A stretch of DNA of 64,000 bases from Symbiodinium natans (taxonomy: Eukaryota > Sar > Dinophyceae > Suessiales > Symbiodiniaceae), in the NCBI GenBank assembly GCA_905221605.1, contig CAJNDS010002214.1:6512-70511 (forward strand), read 5' to 3'. The notes below the pieces were generated by a model, which did not search any database, was not told the origin of the DNA, and worked only from the letters and a program-made list of their open reading frames with translations. Position 1 is the stretch's first letter, and each line of letters opens with the position of its first letter. Positions 44,113 to 55,026 of this stretch are shown piece by piece. The translations under genes and the position numbers were made by a program.

Positions 44113-44359
44113 CAGGCCTTCTGGTTCTCCGAGCATGCCAGTTCCTGCTCCAGCTGCGAGGCCTGGCTGTTCTTGGGGTTTATGAAGATAAGGGACCCCT
44201 AATATACTCCCCCAAATACTAGGATTCCCTTTAGAATAAGGACCCCAACAAGGTACTCCTACATTCGAAAGCCCCCTTGTGCCAGCAACGCCGTGACTGA
44301 ATACCACTGAAGCTAGCAGGAGCAGCTTCAGCGATCTTGCCTTTTTGTCTTCTCAGCAT
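44113..44359 (-). CDS. Unknown small protein, two exons split by a GC-AG introner
   Basis: Possible start codon at 44359: MLRRQKGKIAEAAPASFSGI then QSRRCWHKG (44273-44359). It exits at GGGG/GCTTTCG in the TIR. Exon 44113-44171 is NSQASQLEQELACSENQKA and ends at a GT donor in phase 2. The junction is phase 0. The donor is GC because the usual GTTT of the TIR reads GCTTT in this copy. Predicted coiled-coil-like helix in exon 2. The downstream exon was not identified. Confidence 0.6.
44174..44276. mobile_element. TIR element family 1, acting as a GC-AG intron (44.2 kb)
   Basis: Ends TTGGGGTTTATGA and TCGAAAGCCCCC with an intact reversed core. Minus-strand intron 44172-44272 (101 bp) ends CCCCAAG. 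Confidence 0.85.
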
Positions 44360-44883
44360 GACGGAGTCACAGTGAAACAAGCAAACCCCTACATCTGCAT
44401 TCTTGTCCTTGGTTGGTGTGTGCCGGGCACATCACCTGTGCACAGGTTCTGCTCTTGGCCATTTGACCTGGAGTCCAGGTTAAGCAAAGCTTGCTCATCA
44501 TCTTCGGTGTACGTGCGTGTACCACTTCCGCGTGTCGGAAGACGATGAGAAGACCAAGGCACGGCAAAGCTGACTTGACCTTGCAATCGGTGCCTGGTCG
44601 ATCCCCCACTTGTTGGAGTTGCTCGAGAGCGAAGAGATGTTGAGGGGAAGTGACATGAAGTGGCCCAGTTCGGAGTCGCGAGGTCCTTTGGCCTCAACCT
44701 TGGCCTTCGCCTTCGCCTTCGGCTTCGGCTTCGCCTTCGGAGCCCTCTGTTTTGTGCTCCATGGGTTTCACTTCCAGGCACTCTAAGGTGACCTCCAACG
44801 TTGCATTGGGTGGCAGACCTCGTGCACCGACAGCTGTCAAATTTTCTTCAGGCTACATGTGCAAGACGAAGCAGGAGTGCTTG

Positions 44884-45250
44884 CCCTAAACCCTAAACCC
44901 TAAACCCTACACCCTAAACCCTACACCCTAAACCCAAAGGCGTCAAGTGCAGCTTGGCCACCCCAGGCTGCAAAGTGCTTGGGTCCATAAGCTTCAGAAG
45001 GCGGGACCAGCAAGCGGCGATGTTCACCTGGCAATTCTGGACGCATGGGTTTAGGGGTTTAGGGGTTTAGGGGTTTAGGGGTTTAGGTTTTAGTATCTCT
45101 GAATTGCCTGCAACGACAACTGTGAAAGTGGGCCTCAAGTCTTCGTCAGCCATTGCGAAAGCCGACTCATGGAGCTTCAGGGGCCGGGCCAGGCCAACGA
45201 AAGTTAGCGGGGTTTAGGGTTTAGGGTTTAGGGTTTTGGGTTTGGGGGTT
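44884..45250. repeat. Three telomere-like tracts
   Basis: 44884-44936 CCCTAAA/CCCTACA, 45047-45100 TTTAGGGG, 45211-45250 TTTAGGG ending in TTTTGGGTTTGGGGG. Orientation flips between the first and second. Confidence 0.9.
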
Positions 45251-45375
45251 TCGGGGGGGGGGGGGGGCACTATGTTGTTGCTTTCTGCCAATCGCATCCC
45301 TTGGTGAGAGTGGGCTATTCTCCACGGTTCTTGCCCACGCACGGACACCGCATGGTAAACCGTGCGCAGTTGGGG

Positions 45376-45660
45376 ATGCCCTTCCAGAGCATCCTGCAGA
45401 GAATTCTGCCGGGCATCCCTACAGCGCCCACCCTCGCCGAGTATGCCGGGAGTGCCCCGCCCTCGCAGAATCCCGCCGAGAAACCCCATCGAATACCCCT
45501 GGACTGCCCAATCACCAGAGAGTTTCAGAGAATGCCGCCGAATATCGAAAGCTCGCCCCCCCGAGAATCCTGCTGAGTACCCCTGGGGTGCACACACCTC
45601 AAAGACCCCTGCCCAGTCACTCCCACTGCCGAGAATTCCGCCGAGAATCCCTAAGGTCCT
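45376..45660. repeat. Degenerate GAGAATCCCGCCGAG-type repeats
   Basis: The short motif (GAGAATCC/T, then GCCGAG or GCCGGG) recurs about ten times at irregular 12-40 bp spacing. A related pattern occurs at 56000-56150. Frames are open on both strands, but the repeat makes that uninformative. Confidence 0.6.
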
Positions 45661-45864
45661 AGGGAGCTCGGAGAGGGGAGAGAGGTTGTAGACATGAAGT
45701 AGGGTATATATTTCTTGTACCCCCAAAAGGGCACCCGGTATATACACTCACCCGTCGTAAAAAGGAACCTTATATACACTCACCAATAACAGTAATATAA
45801 AACCTGCTTCACATGAGGTGCCATGGCCGCACTTGGGCCTTTTTCGGGCCACAGTTAGGAGACT

Positions 45865-46365
45865 TCAGAGGGCACTGCAGCCTGGGCTTCCCCTAAACCC
45901 TAAACCCTAAACCCTAAACCCTAAACCCTAAACTCTAAACCCTAAACCCTAAACCCTAAACCCCTAAACCCTAAACTCCAAACTCCTAAACCCTAAACCC
46001 CACCTGGTGTCATGCCAACCGTGCCCAGGTCCCAGCCAGGAAAGACGAGGCCAAGGCCAACCTGCGGGCCCAAACAGGGACAGATTTTGGGGGGTCTAGG
46101 GTTTAGGGTTTAGGGTTTAGGGTTTAGGGTTCAGGGTTTAGGGTTTTCGGATATGAGGGCTACCTTATTTGGGGTCCTTATTGGAAGGGGATCCTACTAT
46201 TTGGGGGTCTAATATTCGGGGTCCCCCTAGAAGCGTAAACGCCCAGTTTTTCTGCAATCTTGCAAGCCAAAGGTGGAGCAGAGCACATGCCTCAAGCCTC
46301 GTAGCTGATGGGCCGATGTGTGTCTTTCGAACTCCAGAACTTCTTGCCGGTTCCTGCGACAGCAC
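45865..46365 (-). CDS. Unknown protein, C-terminal exons with telomere-filled introns
   Basis: Exon from about 46365 to 46241 includes RKTHIGPSATRLEACALLHL and WLARLQKNW, exiting at GC/GTTTACG. Exon 46020-46061 reads LALASSFLAGTWA. Exon 45865-45874 supplies AL then TGA. Both junctions are phase 2. Intron 46062-46240 holds a family 1 element plus TTTAGGG repeats; intron 45875-46019 holds a CCCTAAA array. The C-terminus is hydrophobic. The start was not found. Confidence 0.5.
45893..46001. repeat. CCCTAAA array inside an intron
   Basis: About fifteen CCCTAAA units with a few variants, within the inferred minus-strand intron 45875-46019. Confidence 0.95.
46096..46244. mobile_element. Family 1 element joined to a TTTAGGG tract
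   Basis: 46096-46150 is TTTAGGG repeat that reads straight into the left TIR (GGGTTTTCGGATATGAGGG). The element then continues to CGTAAACGCCC at 46244. The whole composite is inside the minus-strand intron 46062-46240. Confidence 0.85.
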
Positions 46366-47136
46366 CTCAGCTGCGCAAAGGAATCTTCATGCTTAAGGAT
46401 GTGGCATGTCTCTTATGTGTATGTGGGCAGCGTGCTATGGTACAGTACCAATCACTTTGAGGCAGCAACAGAAGCAACTGGATACATGGATGTACTGGTA
46501 GGGTGCAAGACAAGCAGAACCGCGAAAGACGTCCTTTTGGACCGCAACCAAGGGACATGGGCGCAGGAACAGACCGCATGTCACATGCCCACCACATCAT
46601 GATGCACAATCCCAAAACTACAGAATGAAACTGACAGATTGCTCAGACTTGCAGGTCTGCCGACAATTCGGAAGGCAACCTGCCTTGCTGGTGCCTTTCT
46701 ACGGAATAACATTGCGACAAACAAGGACAACATAACTCAATTACGTTTGAAGTGCTTGTAGGACAGGAAAGGGGCGATGATCAAAGATCAAAATCCCAAC
46801 AAGGGCACAAGAAGGCCTGAAAAAGGCATCAAGCAGAAAAGCCGCGCAAACTGGACACAATAAATGGTCCCTAGATCAAGGTCAGCCAAGCTGCTTGTCG
46901 CATGAACACATACTGTGTCACCAACTCTCACCACCGGTTCCGGCAATCCAACCTGTTGCAACAGGCATCTCTGGTACCTAGGTTTTGTTTAACTTAACGT
47001 AAAAAATAAAACCTACTTGCTTGGAGTGATGATCAAAGCGTGGGCAGGCCTTCAATATCTGCTTCGTCGTCTGGCATCCTTTCACGCGGTCCTCGATTCA
47101 CGAAGGCTCCGGAAGTGCTCGCAGACCATGTATGCA
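46366..47136. other. No resolved gene
   Basis: Nothing with convincing frame or splice context. Sequence is slightly AT-richer than its neighbours. Confidence 0.35.
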
Positions 47137-47236
47137 TTGGGATGTTCCCCCTTATCCTAACAATGATTCATAGGGATTATCGTACCCCCTATTAAAATCC
47201 CGATGAAGGACCGTTAGTATAAGGGGGAACATCCCC
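47137..47236. mobile_element. TIR element family 2, copy C
   Basis: TTGGGATGTTCCCCCTTATC ... AAGGGGGAACATCCCCA, with ATGCAT just outside both ends (TATGCA left, TGCATA right). Frame through it not resolved. Confidence 0.8.
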
Positions 47237-47429
47237 AGTCATGCATATGATGTCAGCGTTTTAATTCCGGAACTGCAGATGGGCGGCCATGATGGCCTCC
47301 AAACGGAAGCTCTTGATGCTGTAAGCCAGAGCTCTGCATATGGTCACAAGTGTCGTTAGACATGCGTTTCTGCAGTGAGCGTTCCGCAAAGCCCTTCCTA
47401 CGCCATGAAACCACGTGAGGCTTAGGGAA

Positions 47430-47700
47430 GAAACGTGTTGACAATTTGACTCGTCTCCTTTGCACCTGCAAGGCAGTGGATGGCCGAATGGACACTTATT
47501 TTTACATCATAGAAAGAACCACAACAATAGAACCAGGAATAAAGACACGGTTGTTTCCTGAATTTTGTCTGTGTGGTATTTGGCCACGCCTCGAGGAGCC
47601 CATAGGCATCAATGATTCGAGACCTGGCAGCGGCAATGCTACGATTCTTCCCAGATGCGACCTGAACACTTGAAGGTGGATGGTTGAGATGTCGCAGCGT
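47430..47700 (-). CDS. Candidate exon, unknown protein
   Basis: Open minus-strand stretch reading RSIAAARSRIIDAYGLLEAW, later FYCCGSFYDVKISVHSAIHC. Protein-like composition, but neighbouring exons were not joined. Confidence 0.35.
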
Positions 47701-47825
47701 TGAGGGTGCTGCAGCTCGCTGACCACGTTGACGTGTTTGGAAACATTGCCTTTGCAGGAAGGAAGTGATACAGAGGATACTGTACGGAAGAGTCACAGCA
47801 AGCAAAAGAAACAGGGAACTGAGCC

Positions 47826-47866
47826 CCCCTAAACCCTACAACCTAAACCCTAAACCCTAAACCCCG
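47826..47866. repeat. Interstitial CCCTAAA tract
   Basis: Five to six units, one degenerate. Confidence 0.85.
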
Positions 47867-47964
47867 CTCCTGACATGCGCCGGAACTCCGGATACTCATC
47901 CACAAACCGCTGCATCTCCTCGAGGGATGGCCAGAGAGATGGCACGGGCGTCAAAGCAGTCTGA

Positions 47965-48140
47965 TAATATCAAAAAACGGTAATAATATTGACATGAATA
48001 ATATGATTAATATTGTTAATATTCATAATATTCATAATATTCACAATACTCGTCATAGTATTCATAGTCTTCACAATATTAACAATAATAAGAATAACAA
48101 TATTGATCATATTAAAAATACCATAACACTAACATTAAAA
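47965..48140. repeat. AT-rich imperfect repeat
   Basis: Runs of AATATT and ATTCATAAT over about 170 bp. Noncoding; no TIR seen. Confidence 0.8.
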
Positions 48141-49018
48141 TACTACTGTAATCGTGACTTCACAACAAAATGTGCCAGGCAGTCCTCGATTGACTCAATG
48201 CGGGCCGTGTTCTTTGTTTCCTTTTGGTACTTCTCAACCTCGAAAGCTGACGGGATTTGCCAAGATGAGTCATGGTGCTAGAGCGCTTGGCCCGAGTATC
48301 CAACCAGGTTCCGGGTGTTCTGCCCCAAGTCGCCAAAGTTGGAGTACAAGTTCGTCAAAAAGAACTCGTCCTCGTCTTTGCGCAAAAGCTGCAGTGACTA
48401 CGGTTTAGGGTTTCGGGTTTAGGGTTTAGGGCTATACCTCAGTTCGCAAAAGTCACCGTGCCTGAAGCGGCGACATGACGATCCTCTCCAGCTCAGGCCT
48501 CGCATCCTTCTGCACCTCAAGGCCCGTTCAACTTGTGCCGGTTTCAGATAGGCTTCATATTCCACACTCCCCCATGTTTTGGTGATGTTAAGATTGTTGC
48601 GTGCGCGAACTCCTGAAACCAGACGTAATATGGACATGTTTCACTGCCAGGAGCTATTGCCAACATTGACGAGCATGAGCCCACGCGGCACTCACAGGAT
48701 CTCACGGGGATGGGGGGGGGGGAGTCTCTAGCATCCTCCCCACCCACCGTGCGCTGGTTGCCTTCTTCAGGTCCACAATGTTGTTGTGCATGCCCAGGAG
48801 CTCATGAACCATCGCCTGAAATTCTGAAAAGAAGGGGCAACTCAAAAATCAATGTTGCGAATACCAGCAGTGGCCTGATAGGTCCACTGCTGCAGCAAAG
48901 GCGTGACAGGATCATTCCTGGCGGAACAGATCGGGGCAGAAGCATCCCTCGCAAAGAGGTCCTGATGATTTGTCATGCCTGCGGTCGAAAAGCAGCAGGA
49001 CCTCGAGCAAGCAGCTGA

Positions 49019-49384
49019 CTAAAAACGTCCACCACAAACAAGGAGCTTTGTAAGACCTAAGTCCGCAGCTGGTGTGGCCTCGCCTTTCTGGGCCTTTACA
49101 ATGGCTTCGAAGAGGCTCTGCTCTTCGTGGATGCGTGTCTGGCAGAGGTAAAACATCACAGCATCAGGGCGGCAAAGCAATTTTTTCCAAGCCCTCGCTT
49201 CCAGGCAGACTACTGTAGCGCAAAAGCGGCCGGACAGTCTCCGAATCTCCCGAACGCCGAACACGGTTTCCGCGCAAGGCACGGAAGACCGCACACTTGA
49301 GAGCACTGGCAGCAAGGTAGAGCCGGCCTGAAGTCTGTGCGCTATCTGCCGCGTGAGATCACACCTGGGCTTCATTGACATCAT
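49019..49384 (-). CDS. Candidate long exon, unknown protein
   Basis: A 121-codon open frame, ARAWKKLLCRPDAVMFYLCQ then TRIHEEQSLFEAIVKAQKGE, ending LLVCGGRF and TAG. Composition (balanced charged and aliphatic residues) is protein-like. Whether the first 40 codons are exon or intron is unknown. No family recognised. Confidence 0.45.
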   Translation of the reverse strand: MMSMKPRCDLTRQIAHRLQAGSTLLPVLSSVRSSVPCAETVFGVREIRRLSGRFCATVVCLEARAWKKLLCRPDAVMFYLCQTRIHEEQSLFEAIVKAQKGEATPAADLGLTKLLVCGGRF

Positions 49385-49399
49385 GCATTGAAAGGCATG

Positions 49400-51788
49400 T
49401 CAAACACCTTGCAGGGAGGGCATGATAGGGTTTCTGTGCTAAACCTAGGTTTCACGCGAGACCGTCAATCAGAACAACAGCAATACCTCAACAAGCTCCG
49501 CAACGACTGCCCGGCCAGAAGCGAAGCCAAGCCCATGCGTCTGCGATGTTTTTCTCTATGCTCCGGCTCTCCCATTTACATACTCTACAGCCCAGTCCGG
49601 CCCTCAGCGTCAGGCGAGTCTGTATATCGGATTGCAGGAAGCATCCGCAAAGTCAGGCAAGTTGCGAGAAGCCCCTGACCCGATCAAAGGATACCCCACT
49701 GAATTCTGCTGTTTGCTTCGGAAAAAAAAAACAGCCACGAAGTTGCCTCGATGATTCGCTCAAAGATGCTCTCTTCGTACGATGTCCATCTGCCAGGATC
49801 CTCGAGGCACATTTGACGCGGGTCTTTTCATGCTGGTCTCGTGCACTGTACCTGGCTGTACCCTCTACATCCAACTTTTTGGAAGATGCTGCATGCGAAG
49901 TGCAAGCCTCTGCCATTGGAATCTGCCTCCATGCGCTCGTCAAGACTTTCATTTACAGCACATTTGGGAGCTGTGCCTCAAGCAGCTCTGTGCTTCAAGG
50001 ATTTCCAGCCCCGCGTCCTCTGTCAGCCGGACTGTCGACTGCAAGTTCAGAGAGAAAAGGTCATGGTTGACCTCGTGGACGAGCGCAAGAACGACAAAGG
50101 CCAAGCCTCTAAACAGGATCCTGAGCCTCTGCTTAACACACTCAGAGCCTGGCCGCATAGACATCGGCAAAGAACTCCTGCACCTGCCGCATCCCCCATA
50201 TCCCAATGTGGTATCCAGTCATAGCTCCAGGATGGTCACAGCAACCTAGCAACCGTAACACTGTGAAAAGAACCTTGGGCGTGTTTCGCAAAGTAGGGCT
50301 TTCGACGACAGGATGCTTACAGAGGGGTCGCTGCAGTGCAACGGCGAACACACAGCAGACACGTGCGCTTGAGCCGAGTTGGCGCACTGTCTGGCCCTGC
50401 AACCCCTGATAATCCATGCACCTGCTTCACAACCTCGTACTCATCGCAGCACGCGAGCGGCTCAAGCCGCATGTGAGGGACGACGTTGGTGAAGAAGAGG
50501 TGATACTGCACTGACGTGACATTTCGACTTGCATGTTCCTACTGTTCCTACTGTTCCTACTTCAAGTCCCTCCAAGCTTGTGAACCTTGTCGAGTCACAG
50601 TGTCGCGTCAAGTGCTGACCAGTCCTCGTTGTATTTTGGATTCTTCAGCTCCTGGGAGAGCTTCAAAAAATTCTTGTTGGTCGGCCTGCACATGCGACAT
50701 GCGAAGAGGCTCGCGTGGGCCCAAACGGCCTAGAAACTGCCCCTACGTAGGAAAGGCTAGGGCATGGCGGCATGAGGTGACGACGGCCTGAGGAAGCACA
50801 CAGCATTCATGTGCCGCATCTTGTCCTTCGAGAGCCCACACATGGCAAGACATGTGAGAGCGCTGCACACACACACACACACACCCACGCACCCACGCAC
50901 GCACGCACGCACGCATGCACGCACGCACAACACGCTCAACACACGGCTTTATGGCACACTAGCCCATGTGAGTCTGGCGAAGGAAGGTGTCGATAGTGTC
51001 GCCGACATTGTGTACTGCGGAACTGTAAGGCACTGCGAGGCCAAAGGCGACACTTATGCGGTTATTTCTGTCGGATCGGAGGTTGGGCGCATGGCCTTGC
51101 AGAGAAGGAAAGACACAGGCTAGGAGAAAGAAATGTAGGGTTGGGTGGCAGCTGGGTGCCGAGAGGGAGGGACGGGCCATCTCAGCCATGAGGAGTCACA
51201 GGGTCCAATGGCGAGGCACTTACCCGAGCGAGCCGATCGCCTAGCTGCCTGTATTTATTTCTGTACGAAATTGCCCCGGCTGTTCTCAATGGGAGGAGCC
51301 TTTGCACGAAGGCCCAGGAACTCTGCAAGGACATCGCTGAGCTTCCAGCATCACCGTAGTGGACCGCTGCTCATCTAGTTCAAGGAACGCGATGAAAGCT
51401 CCATAGGGCCAAGACGTTTTACGGCCCTGCTGTGGGATTCGCAACATCCACACAAGCCACAGGTATGCAATCTGCGACGGGTCCATGGCTCGATAGACTA
51501 ACCAGCCCTGTTGCCGTGACAGCTTCCTTGCCATGTTCTGAGACTCTCTTGGTGCAGGCTTGCAGGTCCTGAGATGCGAAGCTGTCCGCATCAATCCGCT
51601 CCACCAGAAAGACCTGCACTAGGAAGGGGAAGACACTGGCCGATCTGATCTGTCTACATGCTGAGCTTTGGAACTGAAGCTTTGAATGCTTTTTCTGCCC
51701 GCATCATGCCTGCGACTGTACCAACAGAGTACAGATGCTTAAACTGAAATGATGAGAGGGTGTCAGAGTGAAAGCACTAGCTGCTCAC
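49400..51788. other. Mixed open frames, no gene resolved
   Basis: The plus strand is open for 174 codons at 49546-50070 and the minus strand is partly open over the same region. 50866-50930 is a CA/CGCA microsatellite. Strand and exon structure could not be decided. Confidence 0.3.
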
Positions 51789-51992
51789 CAGCTCATCCTG
51801 GACAGAATGCAAGCTGGGCATCTGCCAGTGCTCTTCTGTCCCTGAACCTCAGGATGTGAGATTTGGGGGATTACGATCAGAAGGGACCCTAAAACAGACC
51901 CCCATATAGTAGGATCCCCTTGTAATGAGAGGTACCCCCCTAATTTCCGAAACACCCATTTCGACAACGTCTGAATCCTGTTTCGGTATCAT
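51789..51992 (-). CDS. Unknown protein, first two exons split by an introner
   Basis: Start codon at 51992. Exon 1 (51956-51992) reads MIPKQDSDVVEM and exits at ATGG/GTGTTTC in the TIR. Exon 2 (51789-51847) reads SGTEEHWQMPSLHSVQDEL after CATCCTGAG and ends at a GTGAGC donor. Phase 1. The N-terminus is acidic and hydrophilic. Later exons not resolved. Confidence 0.6.
51864..51958. mobile_element. TIR element family 1, acting as an intron (51.9 kb)
   Basis: TGGGGGATTACGATC and TTTCCGAAACACCCA ends with the reversed core (GTAGGATCCCCTTGTAATGA). Minus-strand intron 51848-51955 (108 bp); the AG lies about 15 bp outside the TIR. Confidence 0.85.
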
Positions 51993-52910
51993 GCATGCTT
52001 CATGCGCGTACAGCAGACACGTTAGGAGTCATCCTCAAGTCGTATCTACGCGATCCACGCGCTGCAGCATCTGCACAAGAGTCACAGCTCGTGGGCAAAC
52101 CGAGGGCTCAGCTAGCCACCATAGGGGTCATAGTACCTCGGTCAAGTCACCCCTGCTCAACCCTCTCGTGCCGGCTGCGAAGCTGAGGACCACCAGCAGT
52201 ACCACGTGCTGCAAGCCCCGCTAAGCATGCCTCTTGGATCAGGACGCATGCATGTCGACGGGCGCAGCGCGTGCAACCGGAGCAGACCTGAAATACACTC
52301 AGGATGAGTCTTCACTGTCGTTTACAAGCTTGGATCATGTCCTTAGACATCACGCAGTGTGTACCACCGCCCACAGGCAACAGGTGTCCAGAAATGGCAT
52401 ACAGCACGTGGCCGTAAGGACTTCGCACTCGGCTGGCTGTTGGGGCGGCTTGTGCTGCCTGTGGCCTGCAGACGTCACTGCGTGTCCAGAACCGAAGGCT
52501 GGGTCAAAGGACGGGCTGTTCTAGAATGCCCACAACAGGACCCCAGATTCAAAATACCCCCTCCAGGAAAGAAGCATGAAGAAGCTGGTGGGATGACTCA
52601 CAAGCACAAGAGGCCTAGCCGTCGGCTGCGGCGGTGGGAGCGACAGGAAGACGTCGTCAGCTGCAACGCAGTGTGCGATTGAAGTCAGCCAGATATTGTA
52701 GAAGTGCAGCGCAATTGCGACTGGCGATCGTAAAGCGAAACTGGCAAGCACTTGCCTGCATCCCGAATGTTCTGAAATAGCTCGCCGCCGTAGCTCTGAA
52801 CCCCGGCGTCCTTAAAGTTGTTGCCTGGATCGACGGGTTGCTGCAGAAGCCCTTGCCTCTTTCCCATTCGGAGACAACAAGCCCCGACTAGTCTCGTGCT
52901 CATCACGGCT
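51993..52910. other. No resolved gene
   Basis: Short frames on both strands, no supported exon pair. Confidence 0.3.
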
Positions 52911-52955
52911 GTGGGGTTTAGGGTTTAGGGTTTCGGGTTTACGGTTTAGGGTTTC
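52911..52955. repeat. Interstitial TTTAGGG tract
   Basis: About six units, two degenerate. Confidence 0.85.
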
Positions 52956-53532
52956 ACTCGAACTGCCGTCGGCCCCGATGCCGGGGGAGCGACACTGCTG
53001 GGCCAAATGTGCAGACATCAGAGACGGCAGGTAGTGAATGCCTCGCACGGGCGCGAAGTGCAGAAGTGCGCGACGTGCGGGGCAGGTGTGTTACATGTAC
53101 GGGTGGCCCAATATTACCGCAGTGGCTGCTTTGAAGGTACCTGATTTTGGAATGCCTGATAAACGTCCCCCGACAGGAGCCCGACTTTTGAACAAGCCCT
53201 ATATCCTGCTCCAAGCGCGGCAAAGGCACCCCACTTCTGGTACCAGTCTTCTCGGGAGATCGCTTCAGACACCTCAAGGGTCCGGGCTCTCAGGGTGGGC
53301 TTCATAGGGATGGGAGCTTACCGGGCTCTGGGCTGGCATTCCTGTAGGGCTTTTTGCGTTTATTGTAGGTCTCACTGTGGGCTTCAACAGGCGGGCTTGG
53401 GGCTTACAGGACTTCAGCACAAAAGTCTTAAAGTGCAACCTCCCTGGGCCTGACCCTCGAAGTCCTCCCGGAGGCCCTTCGCTGCTTCAGCCTTGGCGCT
53501 GGCCCCCGATCTCTCTGTAACATAAAAAAAGG

Positions 53533-53602
53533 CGGGTTTAGGGTTTAGGGTTTGGGGTTTAGGGTTTAGGGTTTAGGGTTTGGGGTTTAGGGTTTAGGGT
53601 TT
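53533..53602. repeat. Interstitial TTTAGGG tract abutting an exon
   Basis: About ten units (TTTAGGG/TTTGGGG). It touches the 3' end of the minus-strand exon at 53602-53850. Confidence 0.9.
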
Positions 53603-53850
53603 CCATCACAAAACATGGTGGTGTCTTTACGTTCCTCGTTCGTGCCGGTGCATATAGCTCTTGATAGATGGCTTCCTTTTGGAGAGGGGTGGGTTTGAAA
53701 AGCTGCAAAGGGACTCCAACTTTATCGAACCGTCTCCATATACGTTCGACGCCTTTAGTCCAGCAAAGGAGGTTCGCAAGTGCGCACCTTTTGACCAACT
53801 CTGCCAGTGGTACGGTTGTGATATTTTGCGATGGCCAGCATTGAGATTTC
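53602..53850 (-). CDS. Candidate exon, unknown protein
   Basis: Open stretch reading TTVPLAELVKRCALANLLCW, then VERIWRRFDKVGVPLQLFKP, ending TPPCFVMET at the telomeric tract. Protein-like composition; the tract probably begins the next intron. No family recognised. Confidence 0.5.
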
Positions 53851-54143
53851 AAAGCATTGCGAGTTGACGATGGCAACTGGAAGCAATGAACCCTGCTTCG
53901 GCTTCGGCCGAGCGGGGATTCACTGGTTTGCTGCAGGCACACGCCCGCAGGCCAAGCTAGTCTCCAATCTCCAATCAGCAAGTCAATCCCGAGCCAAACC
54001 TCACTCCCTGAAACCATCAATAGCACCCCAGTCTCCACCTCCCCAGCCCTGGGCATTAGGGCCTCTCGATGCGCGGCCTCTACCGATTGTGAGATTTGGA
54101 ACCCTGCCCTGAAGGATTAGGTTTCCGGCTTTGCGTACTGGAC

Positions 54144-54931
54144 TCACAGTGCGCGCACATAGCAAGAGATGGCTTCGTTGGCAAAGCTCACGCTTCCTAA
54201 GGACGCCTTGGGTGGCTCCTGGCTCATGATGCTTAGGAGAAACTCTGGGCACTTTGGAGCACGTCCAGGTGCGGAGCATCGCCGGCTGAGGAGGATGAGA
54301 TCTCCGAAATCATGGCCTGGCAAGAAGCCATGGGCAAACTTGCCTCCACGCTTTTTTTGGGTTCTTAAGGGAGGGGTTCTCAAGTGGGGTAGGTACCTGG
54401 GAACCTTAGGGAAGCTTAGGGAGCCTTGGGGAGTAGTGGTGAGTATGTATGCCGTTGCCTCGACTGACACTCTCCAGGCCTGAATGATCCTGGAAGCCTC
54501 CTCCAGGGGCAAAGCTTTGCCTCGCAGGGCGAAGCTGATGCTGAGCCACCGTCGATTCTGAAATATTCGGAGGCATCACGGCGTGTTCCTGATACAGACG
54601 ATTACCGACTGCTGACCGTGAGCAAAATTCTGGGTCACTGAGGCTTCGGCCGTTCGCTCGGTCCATGGCTGTGAGCTTCAATGAAGCCATGGCCTCGCAG
54701 AGTTCTTCACCACGCTGAAAGGTCTAGGAATGTTGAGAGGGACCTGCTAAAAACCCTAGAGTTCTCAACACGTCTCAAGCCCGCTTCTGTATGATTCGCA
54801 TGTGTGGATGCTGTGATTGCATCTGTACATCGGCATTGAGAGAACAGGATGACCTGCTGGATGCAGTCCACGCCCTTCAACCGAAGCCGGTGCAGCTCAA
54901 CCTTGTTCTGAGAGAGCACTTCTTCAGCCAA
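54144..54931 (-). CDS. Candidate exons of one gene, unknown protein
   Basis: 54931 downward reads AEEVLSQNKVELHRLRLKGV then DCIQQVILFSQCRC. 54690 downward reads MASLKLTAMDRANGRSLSDP then EFCSRSAVGNRLYQEHAVMP. 54512 downward reads LEEASRIIQAWRVSVEAT. These look like successive exons but junctions were not verified. Confidence 0.4.
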
Positions 54932-54948
54932 GACGAAGCAGAGAGTTA

Positions 54949-55026
54949 AGGTTTAGGGTTTAGGGTTTAGGGTTTAGGGTTTAGGGTTTAGGGTTTAGGG
55001 TTTAGGGTTTAGGGTTTAGGGTTTAG
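54949..55026. repeat. Interstitial TTTAGGG tract
   Basis: Eleven perfect TTTAGGG units, just upstream (minus-strand sense) of the candidate exon at 54931. Confidence 0.97.

Noticed and set aside
49546-50070. A 174-codon plus-strand protein
   Set aside because: The opposite strand is also largely open and no splice-linked neighbours were found on either strand.
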